Positions 1 through 9,900 of a stretch of DNA of 64,000 bases are shown here, in pieces. How positions within the stretch are numbered: position 1 is the stretch's first letter; each line of letters starts with the position of its first letter. The notes beneath the pieces were generated by a model that saw only the letters and a program-made list of their open reading frames with translations, was not told where the DNA came from and made no database searches. Location of the stretch: contig CAZVZK010000001.1 in NCBI GenBank assembly GCA_964630925.1, forward strand, positions 1 to 64,000. The letters run 5' to 3'. The stretch is from RGDT01 sp964630925. Its GTDB lineage: Bacteria; Planctomycetota; Planctomycetia; Gemmatales; Gemmataceae. Both the position numbers and the translations under genes were made by a program.

Positions 1-60
1 GGTGGGGGGGCCCCCCCCCCCGCGGGCCCGGCCAAAAACCGCCCGGGGCCCCCCGGCCCA
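1..60. other. G/C homopolymer-rich left edge
   Basis: The first 60 bases are almost only long G and C runs with one short A run. Nothing can be read as a gene. This composition differs from the rest of the window and is typical of a poorly resolved contig edge, although a genuine G/C-rich repeat cannot be excluded. Confidence 0.5.
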
Positions 61-75
61 CGACGATGCTCCGGC

Positions 76-123
76 GGCTCCCCCCTCTCCGAGTCGGAGG
101 GGGGGGCTGGGGGGGTGAGGTAG
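76..123. repeat. G/C-rich hairpin repeat, also candidate terminator
   Basis: The unit starts with GGCTCCCCCCTCTCCG and ends with GGGGGTGAGGTAG. It folds on TCCGA-G-TCGGA flanked by C-run/G-run pairing. Its two ends match the ends of the repeat arm at 25531-25609, but it lacks that arm's central hairpin. It lies 21-68 nt past the stop of the minus-strand gene at 144, so it could also end that transcript, although no T-run follows. Confidence 0.5.
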
Positions 124-143
124 TCGCGACGCGCTCATGTCAC

Positions 144-2675
144 TCACTCCACGAAGCTGAACTCATTGGCCAGGATCAGCGCCTGGGCGTACGCCGCCCA
201 GTCGGCCTCGCCGCGCACGAACGTCTTCGCCAGCTCGGCCTCTTCCGCCGTCGATCCGCGGCCGTAGGCCAGGCGGTACATCGCCGCGACACGCTCCGCG
301 CCCTTGAGCGCCGCCGTCCGTGCCGCCAGCCCCCGCGCGGCGTGCAGCGCGAACGGGCCGTTCATCAGGAACAGGGCCTGCTGCGGCACGAGCGTCGAGG
401 AGCGCTCGGGGCTGCTGGCATCGGGGCTGGGGAAGTCGAACGCCCGCAGCAGGCCCGGCACGCTGATGCGGTCGATGTGCGTGTACAGCGTCCGCCGCCG
501 CACCCCCGCGTCGAACGCCCCCTGCACCGATGGCCCGCCGATCCGCCCGTCCAGATTGCCCCCGGCGACGAGCAGCGCGTCCCGCAGTGCCTCGACGCTG
601 AGTCGCTGACGCGGGAACCGGCCCAACAGCAGATTCTCCGGGTCGGCCTTCGATGAGGGACCGCCCGATTGGCGATAGGCGGCGCTGGTGACGATGAGCC
701 GATGGATGTGCTTCTGCGACCACCCGCTTTCGATCAGCTCCGCCGCGAGCCAGTCGAGCAATTCCGGGTGCGAAGGCGGCGACGAACGCAGGCCGAAGTC
801 GCCCGGCGTGTCCACCAGGCCGCGCCCGAAGTGGTGCATCCAGATGCGGTTGACCGCGACGCGTGCCGTCAGCGGGTTATCCTTCGAGGCGATGGCCTCG
901 GCCAGCTCCAGCCGGCCGGAGCCGTCCGAAAACACCTTGCCGCCGAGGAAGAGAGGGAAGCGGCGAGGGACGGCCTCGCCGCGGTTCGCCGGGTTGCCGC
1001 GCCGGAAGACGACGGGGTCATACGGCCTCGCCGCGTCGCGGAGCGCCATCGCCCGCGGTGGCGCGCCCGGCCCCGTCGCCCGCCACTGCTCGACCTCCTT
1101 GCGGAGCTTCTGCAAGACACCCTGCGCCGCCCGGTCGGGCAGCAGCTCCAGCTCGGAGAACAGCCCCTCGCGCACGTCCGGCGCCGCGTTCGGGCCGAAG
1201 AACGCGCCGAGCAGCTCGCGGGCCTCCTCGTCGCGGAACGTGGTCTTCTCCGCCTCCTCGATGGCCATCGCGTACCGGCTGCACACCTGCTTCATCGACG
1301 CCGGCGGCGTGCGGAAAAGCCGGGCGATGCGGCGGTTCACGTCCGCGCCCATCTCGACCCCCTTCGCCGCCTCCGCGAACGTCGCCGCTGGCAGCGCCGC
1401 GTAGGCGTGCCACGGCGCCCAGATCCGCGGATCGCGCTTCAGCGCCGCCTGCCAGCGGTTGATCATCGCCGGGTTCAGGTCGTTGGGGTCGGACAGCAGC
1501 ATGAAGTCGTCCGCCGCCGGCTGCCCGCGCCGGGCGTGGACGGCCAGGAGGTACTCGTCTGCCCGCCGCCGCGCCGACTTGCGCAGGGCGTTGAGCTTGT
1601 CGCGGAGGAAATCGCGTAGCGCCCCCTCCCGTTTCTCCAGCTCGGCCGTGAACTTCTCCGGCGCGGGCTCGTAGGCGGGCGGCACGCCCGGCTCCTCGCT
1701 GCTTGCGAACACGCCGTACAGCGCGTAGTAGTCGGCGGCGGTGATCGGGTCGAACTTGTGGTCATGGCAGCGGGCGCACGAGACGGTCAGCCCCATGAGC
1801 GCGCGGGTCGCCACGTCGATGCGGTCGTCGAGGATGTCGTGCGGGTTGTTCATGAACCGCCCGCCCAGCGTCACGAAGCCGAGGGCTCGTTGACGCCGCG
1901 CGTCCGTCCCCGGCAGCAGGTCGGCGGCGAGCTGCTCCTTGATGAATCGGTCATACGGCATGTCGGCGTTCAACGCCTCGATGACCCAGTCACGGTAGGT
2001 CCACGCCCACGGGAAGCCCGCCTCCTCGAAGAAGACGTACCCCTTCGTGTCGGCGAAGCGGGCGAGGTCGAGCCAGGGCCGCGCCAGGTGTTCGCCGAAG
2101 CGCGGCGACGCGAGCAGGCGCTCCACGTCCTCCGTCCCGTCCGGAGGCAGGCCGGTCAGCCCGAACGACAGCCGCCGGGCGAGCGTCTCGGGAGACGACT
2201 CGGGGGAGAACGTCATCCCCTTCGCGTGCAGCTTCTCCAACAGGAAGGTGTCGATAGGATTCCGCGCGTGCCCCTTCACCTCTGGCACCGCCGGCCGCCG
2301 CACCGGGCGGAATGCCCAGTGCTTCTTCCAGGCGTCGGCGGCGGGCGCGGGACGCTCCTCCGGCCACGGCGCACCGGCCTTCACCCACGCCGCCAGGGCG
2401 TCGATGGCCGGCGCGGGCAGCTTCTTGCCCTTAGGCATCTTCAGCTCGCCGTCGTGCCGCACCGCTTTGAGCAGCAGGCTGCCGTCGTCGCCGGGCTTGA
2501 TCGCAGGGCCGGTGTCCCCGCCCTTGAGCAGCGCGGCCCGCGAGTCAAGGCGCAGCCCGCCCATCTGCTTCTTCGGCCCGTGGCAGTTGATGCAGTGCTC
2601 GACGAGGACGGGCCGGACGTGCCGCTCGAAGGCGTTGTCCGCCGGGGCGGCCAGGAGGGTGAGGAGCAGGATCAT
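144..2675 (-). CDS. PSCyt1-DUF1549-DUF1553 planctomycete cytochrome-type protein
   Basis: 843 aa, secreted. A short hydrophobic leader (MILLLTLLAA) is followed by the PSCyt1 cytochrome-like domain with heme motif CINCH at residues 28-32, then DUF1549 (about 135-330) with a second motif CARCH near residue 300, then DUF1553 in the C-terminal half (motifs NPLTARVAVNRIW and FGLRSSPPSHPELLDW). This architecture is characteristic of Planctomycetes and has no assigned reaction; periplasmic electron transfer linked to carbohydrate breakdown has been suggested for such paralogues. Unlike the two DUF1549/DUF1553 genes in the 38-55 kb block it stands alone, with no DUF1501 partner within the window. The ATG is placed directly before the leader; no clear Shine-Dalgarno sequence is visible. 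Family call is firm, function unknown. Confidence 0.93.
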   Translation of the reverse strand: MILLLTLLAAPADNAFERHVRPVLVEHCINCHGPKKQMGGLRLDSRAALLKGGDTGPAIKPGDDGSLLLKAVRHDGELKMPKGKKLPAPAIDALAAWVKAGAPWPEERPAPAADAWKKHWAFRPVRRPAVPEVKGHARNPIDTFLLEKLHAKGMTFSPESSPETLARRLSFGLTGLPPDGTEDVERLLASPRFGEHLARPWLDLARFADTKGYVFFEEAGFPWAWTYRDWVIEALNADMPYDRFIKEQLAADLLPGTDARRQRALGFVTLGGRFMNNPHDILDDRIDVATRALMGLTVSCARCHDHKFDPITAADYYALYGVFASSEEPGVPPAYEPAPEKFTAELEKREGALRDFLRDKLNALRKSARRRADEYLLAVHARRGQPAADDFMLLSDPNDLNPAMINRWQAALKRDPRIWAPWHAYAALPAATFAEAAKGVEMGADVNRRIARLFRTPPASMKQVCSRYAMAIEEAEKTTFRDEEARELLGAFFGPNAAPDVREGLFSELELLPDRAAQGVLQKLRKEVEQWRATGPGAPPRAMALRDAARPYDPVVFRRGNPANRGEAVPRRFPLFLGGKVFSDGSGRLELAEAIASKDNPLTARVAVNRIWMHHFGRGLVDTPGDFGLRSSPPSHPELLDWLAAELIESGWSQKHIHRLIVTSAAYRQSGGPSSKADPENLLLGRFPRQRLSVEALRDALLVAGGNLDGRIGGPSVQGAFDAGVRRRTLYTHIDRISVPGLLRAFDFPSPDASSPERSSTLVPQQALFLMNGPFALHAARGLAARTAALKGAERVAAMYRLAYGRGSTAEEAELAKTFVRGEADWAAYAQALILANEFSFVE

Positions 2676-3077
2676 GGCGGGGCTCTGACGGCGGGAGGCG
2701 AGGAAGGCCTCCTGTCATCGTCACCCAGGAGGCCAGCCCTGTCCAGCCCGAACCGTCCCCGCAGAGGGCGAATGGACGGCTATCAGTGAAGGAAACGAAC
2801 CGCGGAAACGAACTTACACGCCGCAAATGCAGGCGGCAGAACGACTTGAGGAAGTTCGTTTCCCGACCCCCCTCACACACCCAACGCGCGACGGAAACGA
2901 ATCGCCCAGGCGATCAGGCGTGCCCCTGCGCCTGTTACCAGGGGTGATGACGCCGCGCGGGCCAGGGCGTCAGCCCCCGGCGATCCAACACCTCCGATAC
3001 CGCTCCCAGCAGCGCCCCCCCCCTCTGATCCAGGCCCTTCGGGTGTCACTTCAGCGAGGTGTGCCTTGTAATGGCGC
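2676..3077. other. 402-bp intergenic region with GGAAACGAA repeats
   Basis: No convincing gene. The region is upstream of the minus-strand gene starting at 2675 and downstream of the one ending at 3078. Four copies of GGAAACGAA occur within 111 bp: three on the plus strand (2791-2799, 2804-2812, 2893-2901) and one inverted (2855-2863). They are plausible protein-binding sites for control of the downstream gene. The remainder is G/C-rich with short palindromes. Confidence 0.5.
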
Positions 3078-6038
3078 TCACCTCCCCCCGATCAGCCCTT
3101 TCGGCGTGCCGGGGATGTACCGGGCATTCTTGTCATCCGGGTGCTTGTCCAGGCACAGGAACGCGAACAGGTCCGCCAGCTCGCCCGGCTTGAAGTTCTT
3201 CTCCACGTCCTCCGGCATCATCGACAGCTTGCTCGTCTCCATCTTCTCGATGGCGTCGCGCGGGATCGTCTCCAGTTTGCCGCCCTGCACCTTCAGCACC
3301 ACGCGCTTGTCGCCGTCCTCTGCCAGCAGGCCGGTGAACGACAGCCCCTTTTTCGTCTGCACGGTGACGGCGTGATAGCCCGGCCCGATGACGAGGCTCG
3401 GGTCGAAGACGTTGGAGAGGAGCTGGTCGAAGCTCGCCCGCCCGTTGAGCGTGATGTCCGGCCCCACCTCCACGCCCTCGCCGTGGATCTTGTGGCACTG
3501 GCCGCACAGGTTCTTGTATACCGCGTTGCCCTTGCGCGGGTCGCCCTTGGTCCGCGAGAGGTGCGCCCGCATCTCGTTGACAACGCGTTCGCGGTCCGGG
3601 TTGCGGTCCGTGCGGACGGTGCCCCAGTGCTTCGTGACCAGCGCCACCAGATCCTTGTCCTTCGACGAGAGCAGGCGCCGGGCCTGGTTGACGTTGATCG
3701 CCGAGGCCGGGACCTTCTTGTCGGCGACGTGCTTCATCAGCGCCTTGCCCCAGGCGTCGCGCTGCGTGAGGGTCTCGACGGCGCGCGGCTTCAGGTCGGC
3801 GGGCAACCCCGCGTGCGCGCCCAGGAGGATCTCGGCGACCTTTTCGTCCTCCAGCCGTGCAAGGGCCGCGATCACCTCGCCCCGGAAGGGGGCCGGGTGC
3901 GCCGCGTCGAGCAGGGCGCCGGCGCTCTTGATGACCGAGCCGTCCTTGAGGGACGCCAGCACGCCCAGGGCGCGGACGCGGCCCTCGTAGGAGCCGCTGG
4001 CCAGGATCGCCCGCAGCGACGCCAGGCCCACCTCATCCCTCATCGCCCCCAGCAAGAGTGCCGCCTCGAAACGCAGCGGCTTGCGGCCCTCCATCTCGGC
4101 ACGGAGCGACGGCCCCAGCGCCTCCTTCAGCCCGGCCAGCGTGGCCGCGTCGATCTCGCCGTTCTGCGCCCGCGCCACGATGGCCCCCAGCACGCGCCGC
4201 CCCAGCCCCTCGTCGCCCCTGGCCGTCGCGTACAGGCCCGCCAGCGCCTTCACGTCGGGCTTCTTGCCGGCGAGGATACGCTCCGCGACCCGTGGCAGCA
4301 CCGCCGGCACGCCGCCCTTGACGCCCTCCTTGGCGACGGCGGCCAGGAACGCCTCCCCCTTCTCCTCCAGCAGCGGGTGCAGATTCTGCCAGACGATGTG
4401 CGGGATGAGCCGATCGTCGCCGCACGACGCCAGCACCTTCGCGAACACCGGAAGCGGATCGACCCCCCTGAGCTTCCGCGCGGCGACGGCGACCTGCACC
4501 AGCACGTCCGGTGACGGGTCAGAGGCCAGCGCCGCGACCTTATCGCCCAGAATCCCCTTGTTGCCAGCGGCGCGGACGGCCCAGGACCGGATGCACGCAT
4601 CCGTGTGGCCCAGCAGCCCGTGGTTGAGATCCTCGTCCAGGCCGCCGCCGCCGATCATGGCCCAGAGGGCGTGCCTCCGCTGCTTGTGCGGGGCCTTGCT
4701 ATCCAGGACGACTGCCTTCAGCTTCGAAGGGATGCCCGTCTTGCCCTCGGCCGACTGCCGCTCGGTGAGGAGCCGCTGCGCCGTGTCGCGGACGTAGACG
4801 TTGGCATCGCCCAGCCGCTTCACCAGCGTCTCGTCGTCCTCCTTCGCCATGTCGAACGGCTTCGCCCGCGGCGTGTCCTTGTACCTCACCCGGTACAGCC
4901 GGCCTTGCAGCCGGTCGATCCCCTTCGGGTCGCGGTTAGCGTCCTGGTAGCAGTGGTAGCGGTCGTACCAGTCGAGGACGTACAGGCAGCCGTCCGGCCC
5001 CGTCTTCTGCGCCACCGGCATGAACCACGCATCGTTCGCCGTCAGGATGTCCGGCTCGGGGCTGCCCGCGTAGGTGCTGCCGTCGCGCTTGACCGAATCG
5101 ACGTTGATGCAGCCCCCGTGGATGTTCCCCATGAACAGCTTGCCCCGGTACTTCTCCGGGTAGGCGTCGCTGTCGAACCAGTGGATGCCGCAGTACGCCG
5201 CCTTCTGGTGCCTGTGCCTGACGATGCTCCCCATGGGCCAGGTGTGTGGCGGGTACGGGCCGCCCTGGCGGACGTAGTAGGCGGACTCGGTGAGGTGCCA
5301 GAGGTGGTCGATCACGCAGGCCGACGCGAAGAAATGGCCCTCTTCGTTGATGGCGATGCCCCACGGGTTGCTGGTGCCCTCGCACCACAGCTCGAAGTCG
5401 CGCGTCTTCGGGTGGATGCGGAAGATGGCGCAGGTGAACTTGTACTCCTTCCCCTTGTGCTTGACGTTCGAGTAGTTGAACACGCCGTTCCAGCCGTACA
5501 GCCAGCCGTCGGGGCCCCAGGTGAGGGAGTTGGGCAGCTCGTGCGTGTCGGTGCGCCCGAAGCCGCTGACCACGACCTCCGGCTTGCCATCGGCCTTGCC
5601 GTCCTTGCCGATCTTGTAGAAGAGGATGTCGGGGGCGTTGGCCACCCAGACGCCGCCATGCCCGACGGCGATGCCGCTGGGGATGTTGAGGCCCTCGGCG
5701 AAGGTGGTGACCTTGGACGCCTTGCCGTCGGCGCCGATCTCGATGACCTTGACGCGGTCCTTGCCGGGGCCGGCGGAGCGGCGCGGGTACTCCAGGCTCT
5801 CCGTGACCCAGACGCGGCCCTTCTCGTCGAAGCACATGGCGACGGGGTTGACGATGTCGGGCTCGGCGGCGACCAGCTCGACGGTGAACCCCTCGGGCAC
5901 CTTCATCTTCTTCAGGGCCTCGGCGGGGGTGAGGGCCGGGCCGGGCGGCTTGTCCTGGGCGTGGGGGATGACGCCCTTCTGCGCGAGGACGGAGCCGAGG
6001 ACGGCGACGGAGAAGAGGACGGCGAGGGTGCGGCGCAT
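3078..6038 (-). CDS. PVC-type propeller/HEAT/cytochrome c heme-binding protein
   Basis: 986 aa, secreted. The signal peptide (MRRTLAVLFSVAVLGSVLA) fixes the ATG at 6038; the reading frame stays open further upstream but that part is low-complexity translation of non-coding sequence. Residues about 30-390 form the PVC-type membrane-bound dehydrogenase-like beta-propeller (motifs SLTWGPDGWLYG, NPWGIAINEEGHFF, VLDWYDRYHC). Residues about 400-820 are HEAT-like helical repeats. The C-terminus is a class I cytochrome c domain with CGQCH at 845-849 and a candidate distal Met in KLSMMPED. The family occurs in many copies in Planctomycetes and Verrucomicrobia, often as putative membrane-bound dehydrogenases; substrate unknown. 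The upstream gene is the ECF sigma factor, and a promoter candidate sits in the gap. Confidence 0.93.
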   Translation of the reverse strand: MRRTLAVLFSVAVLGSVLAQKGVIPHAQDKPPGPALTPAEALKKMKVPEGFTVELVAAEPDIVNPVAMCFDEKGRVWVTESLEYPRRSAGPGKDRVKVIEIGADGKASKVTTFAEGLNIPSGIAVGHGGVWVANAPDILFYKIGKDGKADGKPEVVVSGFGRTDTHELPNSLTWGPDGWLYGWNGVFNYSNVKHKGKEYKFTCAIFRIHPKTRDFELWCEGTSNPWGIAINEEGHFFASACVIDHLWHLTESAYYVRQGGPYPPHTWPMGSIVRHRHQKAAYCGIHWFDSDAYPEKYRGKLFMGNIHGGCINVDSVKRDGSTYAGSPEPDILTANDAWFMPVAQKTGPDGCLYVLDWYDRYHCYQDANRDPKGIDRLQGRLYRVRYKDTPRAKPFDMAKEDDETLVKRLGDANVYVRDTAQRLLTERQSAEGKTGIPSKLKAVVLDSKAPHKQRRHALWAMIGGGGLDEDLNHGLLGHTDACIRSWAVRAAGNKGILGDKVAALASDPSPDVLVQVAVAARKLRGVDPLPVFAKVLASCGDDRLIPHIVWQNLHPLLEEKGEAFLAAVAKEGVKGGVPAVLPRVAERILAGKKPDVKALAGLYATARGDEGLGRRVLGAIVARAQNGEIDAATLAGLKEALGPSLRAEMEGRKPLRFEAALLLGAMRDEVGLASLRAILASGSYEGRVRALGVLASLKDGSVIKSAGALLDAAHPAPFRGEVIAALARLEDEKVAEILLGAHAGLPADLKPRAVETLTQRDAWGKALMKHVADKKVPASAINVNQARRLLSSKDKDLVALVTKHWGTVRTDRNPDRERVVNEMRAHLSRTKGDPRKGNAVYKNLCGQCHKIHGEGVEVGPDITLNGRASFDQLLSNVFDPSLVIGPGYHAVTVQTKKGLSFTGLLAEDGDKRVVLKVQGGKLETIPRDAIEKMETSKLSMMPEDVEKNFKPGELADLFAFLCLDKHPDDKNARYIPGTPKGLIGGR

Positions 6039-6072
6039 GGTGGGTCTCGCGGAGAGGGGCGGGATGAGGATG

Positions 6073-6100
6073 ATCCTATCAGCCCGGCCGCGAGGCTCAA
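6073..6100 (-). promoter_or_regulatory. Promoter candidate TTGAGC-N16-TAGGAT
   Basis: On the minus strand, -35 TTGAGC (6095-6100) overlaps the stop codon of the sigma gene, followed by a 16-nt spacer and -10 TAGGAT (6073-6078), about 35 nt before the ATG at 6038. A matching arrangement precedes the carotenoid oxygenase gene. The -10 lies in a 16-nt word that recurs exactly at 10534-10549. Confidence 0.4.
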
Positions 6101-6681
6101 CCGCCCAGCTCTTTCTCCCAGATCTCACGGATGAGCTGGAGCTTCCGCTTGACGGAGCGCGGGGCGATGCCGACCAGCGTGCCGATCTCCTCGACCCCGT
6201 GCCCCTCCATGCGGAGCTGGGCCACCCGGCGCAAGCTGTCGTCGCCAAGTGCCTCCATCAGCCGGCGGTGCTCGTCCGCCGCGATGGCCGCCGTCTCGGG
6301 CCCCGGCTCGTGGCTGAGCGCCTCGCGCAACGCCTCGTCCCAGCCAGCGTCGGCCACCTTGCCGCCGCCGCGTTTCAGGCGTGTCTCGTCGCGTTTCAGG
6401 TGGCCGGCCTTGCGCGCGGTCAGCACGACGAGGAGGTTCCACAGGCCATCGCGGCCCTCGAGGTCGGGGAATTGGCCGGCCTCGGCGTGGCGGCAGAAGC
6501 TGTCGAAGGCGCTGAGGGCGACGTCCTCCTCGTCGGCGGCGCGGCGGGGGGCGTCGCGCAGCTTCGTCCGGGCCAGGCCGACGAGCCGGTGGAAGTATCG
6601 CTGCCACAATTGGCGGACGGCGTCCCCCTCGCCGAGGCGGAGCTGGCCGATCCACTGCGTGACGGAGCCTTCAGACGGCAT
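6097..6681 (-). CDS. ECF-type RNA polymerase sigma factor
   Basis: 194 aa, cytoplasmic. Residues about 8-100 carry sigma region 2 (motifs AVRQLWQRYFHRLVGLA, DVALSAFDSFC) and the C-terminus carries a region 4 helix-turn-helix (LRRVAQLRMEGHGVEEIGTL, then SVKRKLQLIREIW). It fits the Sigma70_ECF family expanded in Planctomycetes. The ATG at 6681 is preceded by GGAG at good spacing; the frame is open to 6789 but that extension has no family character. Such sigma factors in Gemmata-type genomes commonly neighbour Ser/Thr kinases, as here (kinase-WD40 gene immediately upstream), suggesting control by phosphorylation (inference). No anti-sigma factor is encoded next to it. Confidence 0.92.
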   Translation of the reverse strand: MPSEGSVTQWIGQLRLGEGDAVRQLWQRYFHRLVGLARTKLRDAPRRAADEEDVALSAFDSFCRHAEAGQFPDLEGRDGLWNLLVVLTARKAGHLKRDETRLKRGGGKVADAGWDEALREALSHEPGPETAAIAADEHRRLMEALGDDSLRRVAQLRMEGHGVEEIGTLVGIAPRSVKRKLQLIREIWEKELGG

Positions 6682-6856
6682 GGGGCGCTCCGGGGAGGGG
6701 TGGCGCGTTGGGCGGTCAGGGGATTGTACCTCCCGGTGGGTCTCCAAGAATGCGGATTTCGGTGGCCCCGCCCGCACGCCGTCGGGCATCTACTAATGGA
6801 GGCCCGCACGAGACACATCGCGGGCAAGATCACTGGAACCCAAGACGGAGTGAGCC

Positions 6857-6964
6857 ATGACGCGGAACCAGACCGCCGCCGCGGCCGACGCCGCGCGCCC
6901 CGTGAGCCTGTGGCGGAAGTTCGTCCGGGTGCTGCTGCGGGCGCTGTCGGCCTGCTGCGCGTGA
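6857..6964 (+). CDS. Possible 35-aa small protein
   Basis: ATG at 6857 preceded by GGAG seven nt upstream; the product is 35 aa, with a polar Ala-rich first half and a basic/hydrophobic second half (LWRKFVRVLLRALSACCA) that could be one amphipathic or membrane-associated helix. It lies on the plus strand in the gap between the sigma gene and the kinase gene, ending 3 nt before the kinase stop. It has no recognisable domain. The ribosome binding site and position favour a real gene; the short length leaves it uncertain. Confidence 0.35.
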   Translation: MTRNQTAAAADAARPVSLWRKFVRVLLRALSACCA

Positions 6965-6967
6965 AGC

Positions 6968-9900
6968 TCAGCGTCGGGGCGACCCGTCCCTGATGAGTAC
7001 TTCCCCGCGGCAATCGCCAGTTGCCAGCCAGCGGCCGCACGGGCTGAAGGCGGCAGCAATCGCCCCTGCCTTCCCGTCTTCGTGCCGGTACACTTCAAGG
7101 CCTGTCCTGATATCCCAGACGATCCACTCTCCGGGCCCGCCGGAAATGATCGCCCCAGCGGAAACGAGCCTTCTTCCGTCCGGGCTGAAATCCAGGCTCC
7201 AGACCGGGCCCAGGTGCCCTCGGAACGTGCGGATTTCCTGCCAGCCTGCCGTCTCCCACACCCGGACCTCCGCATGGAGCGTCAGCTTCGCGGTGTTGCG
7301 CGGCTGGCAGATGGCGGCGGCCAACTTCGTGCCGTCCGGGCTGAACGTGACCTGGACGGCATGCTCGCGGAATCCGCCCAAGGATCGGACGAGCCTCCCG
7401 GATGTCGCATCATGGACGTCGACGAATCCCGGGGACGTGACACGGTCGTCCATCCCGCCGATTGCTATCCAGGGCTCTGTGGGATGCGCGGCTACGGCCA
7501 ACTGGAACGCAGGACGAGCAGGCTTCATGACGCTGCTCAGGCGTTTGCCGGTCGCGGTATCCCAGACCTCGACCGAGCCGTGGGCTACCTCTGCCAGGAA
7601 CCCGCGCCTTGGGTGAAAGGCCGCCCCCACCCCTTTCGTGAAATGCTTCAACGGGCCGGAGAGGGGGTGGGGGTGCGGGAGCCGTTTCTTGCTGATTGAG
7701 ACCAGATCTCCCGCGTGAAGGGTATCGCTGTCCGGCCCCCAGTGCGCCCGCAAGTGCGTCCCGCCCTCTCTCCGGAATCGTTCGACGCCGCCGGGGATTG
7801 CCAGGACGACGGCTCCGTCCGGTGACGAAACGGCCAGGGACGATCCATCTGGGCTGAAGGCGACGTGGTTGATCCTCGCCTTGGCCTGGAACACTTTCCG
7901 GACTGGCGGCTTCGGCATGGGCCACAACTTCACCGTCCGACCATCGCTGCCCGACGCCAGCCGTTGGCCGTCCTGGCTCCAGGCCACCGACGTGGCCCCG
8001 GCTTCCTCATGGAGGCAGTACAGCTCGACGGCCTTCGCCACATCCCAGATCCGAATGGTCCTGTCCAGGGAGGCTGAAGCCAGCATCGCCCCGTCCGGGC
8101 TGAATGCGAGCCGGGTGACAAGGCTCGCGTGCCCGGTCAACACGGCTGTTACGCGCCCGGTGCTTGCGTCGCGCAAGGCAATGGTTCCGGTGAACCCGTT
8201 CGGGCGCCTCGTGTACTCCGCGACGCACAGGAGCTTACCGTCAGGGCTATATGCGACGGAGCTGCGGCCCGGCTGGCTTCCTTCCAACTCCTTGACCGAC
8301 TTGCCCGTGGAGGCGTCGAGGAGCACGCACACGCCAAGAACGGCACCGTTGCCTGCTAGACTGTCCTGAGACGCGGCCACGACCCTGGCACCGTCCGGGC
8401 TGCAAGCCAGGTCGGCCAGTGGGTATTTCACGCTGGCCGTCCAGTGCCGGCCGCCCGTCAGCGTGTCCCAGGATTGCACCAGGGCCTGCGAGCCGCTGAT
8501 GATCCGACTGCCGTCGGGGCTCAGGGCCAAGCAGGTGACTGGCCCGGGATGACCGGCGATGGACAGGAGCTGCTTGCCTGTGACCGAATCCCAGACGCGG
8601 ACCGTCCTGTCCTCGCCGGCAGTCACCAGCCTGTCCCCGCGCAGGGAAAATGCCACGGCGTTCACCTGGCCCTCGTGTCCCCGGCAGCAGGCCGCTTCAA
8701 CGTTTCTCGTCGTCTCCCAGATACGAACAGTGCCGTCGGTGCTTGATGAAGCCAACAAGCCTCCTCCTGGCCTGAACGTGACCCCCGTCACCCCTCCGGC
8801 GTGGCCGCCGAGCCGCGCCTGCTCGCCGTTGTAGAGGTGCCAGAGGTGGTGCCACTCCCACCCGCGCAGGTCCTCAATGTCTTCCCGTTCCGGGATCAGC
8901 GAGCGCAATAGTTGCAGGACGCGGCCGCCCTGCTTCTCCTTGTGCGCCTGTTGCACGGCGGCCATCTGCGATACGTAGGCGTGCTGGCGGGTGAGGCGTT
9001 CCGCCTCCACTGCTCGCGCCCGCTGCCGGTCGGCCTCGGCCCTCTCACGCTCGGCCGTTTCCAGCGCCTCCTCCAGCTTCGCGTTCGCCTTCGCCAGCCT
9101 CGCGTTGTACGAGCCGGCAACCAGCGCGCCCACCAGCGCCAGCGACCCCAGGAAGCTCACCACGATCAGCGCCGCCAGCGCCGGGTGCCGCCGCACCCAC
9201 CGGACGCCGCGCTCCAGCGCCCCCGTCGGCCTCGCCGTGATCGCCTCCCCGGCCAGCCAACGCTCCAGGTCCTCCGCCAGCTCGAGCGTGCCGCCGTACC
9301 TCCGCTCCGGCTCCTTCGCCAGGCACTTCAGCGCGATCACCTCCAGGTCACGCGGCACCCCGCCGCGCCGCCGCGATGGCGGCTCCGGGTCGTCCTGCAA
9401 GACCTGCCGTAGCGTCTCCAACGGCGTCTCCGCCTTGAACGGCGGCCCGCCACACAGCAGCTCGTACAGGATCGCCCCCAGCCCGTACACGTCCGCCGCC
9501 ATCGTCACGTTTTGCTGCCCCGCCGCCTGCTCCGGGGCCATGTAGCACGGAGTCCCCACGATCGCGTTCGAGCGCGTCAGGTCGATGCTCGCCTCCAGCC
9601 TCTTCGCCAGCCCAAAGTCGGTGACGTGAGGCCGCCCGACCTCGTCGAGCAGGATGTTGGAGGGCTTCAGGTCGCGGTGGATCAGGCCGTGCTGGTGCGC
9701 ATGATGCACCGCCCGCGCCACCGTGGCCATGAGCGAGGCCGACGCCCTCGGGTCGCCCAGCAAGCGCTCGACGTGCCAGTCCAGGCTGCCGCCCTCGATG
9801 AGCTTCATCGTGAAGAACGGCTGGCCCTCGTACTCGCCCACCTCGTAGATGGGCACGATGGACTCATGCGCAAGCCGCGCCACGTTCTCCGCCTCGGTGC

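Noticed and set aside
7640..7690. Another G/C-rich repeat copy inside the kinase-WD40 gene
   Set aside because: The C/A-rich stretch encoding LPHPHPLSGPLK resembles the outer part of the repeat only over about 20 bases and lacks the hairpin core; similarity may be compositional.
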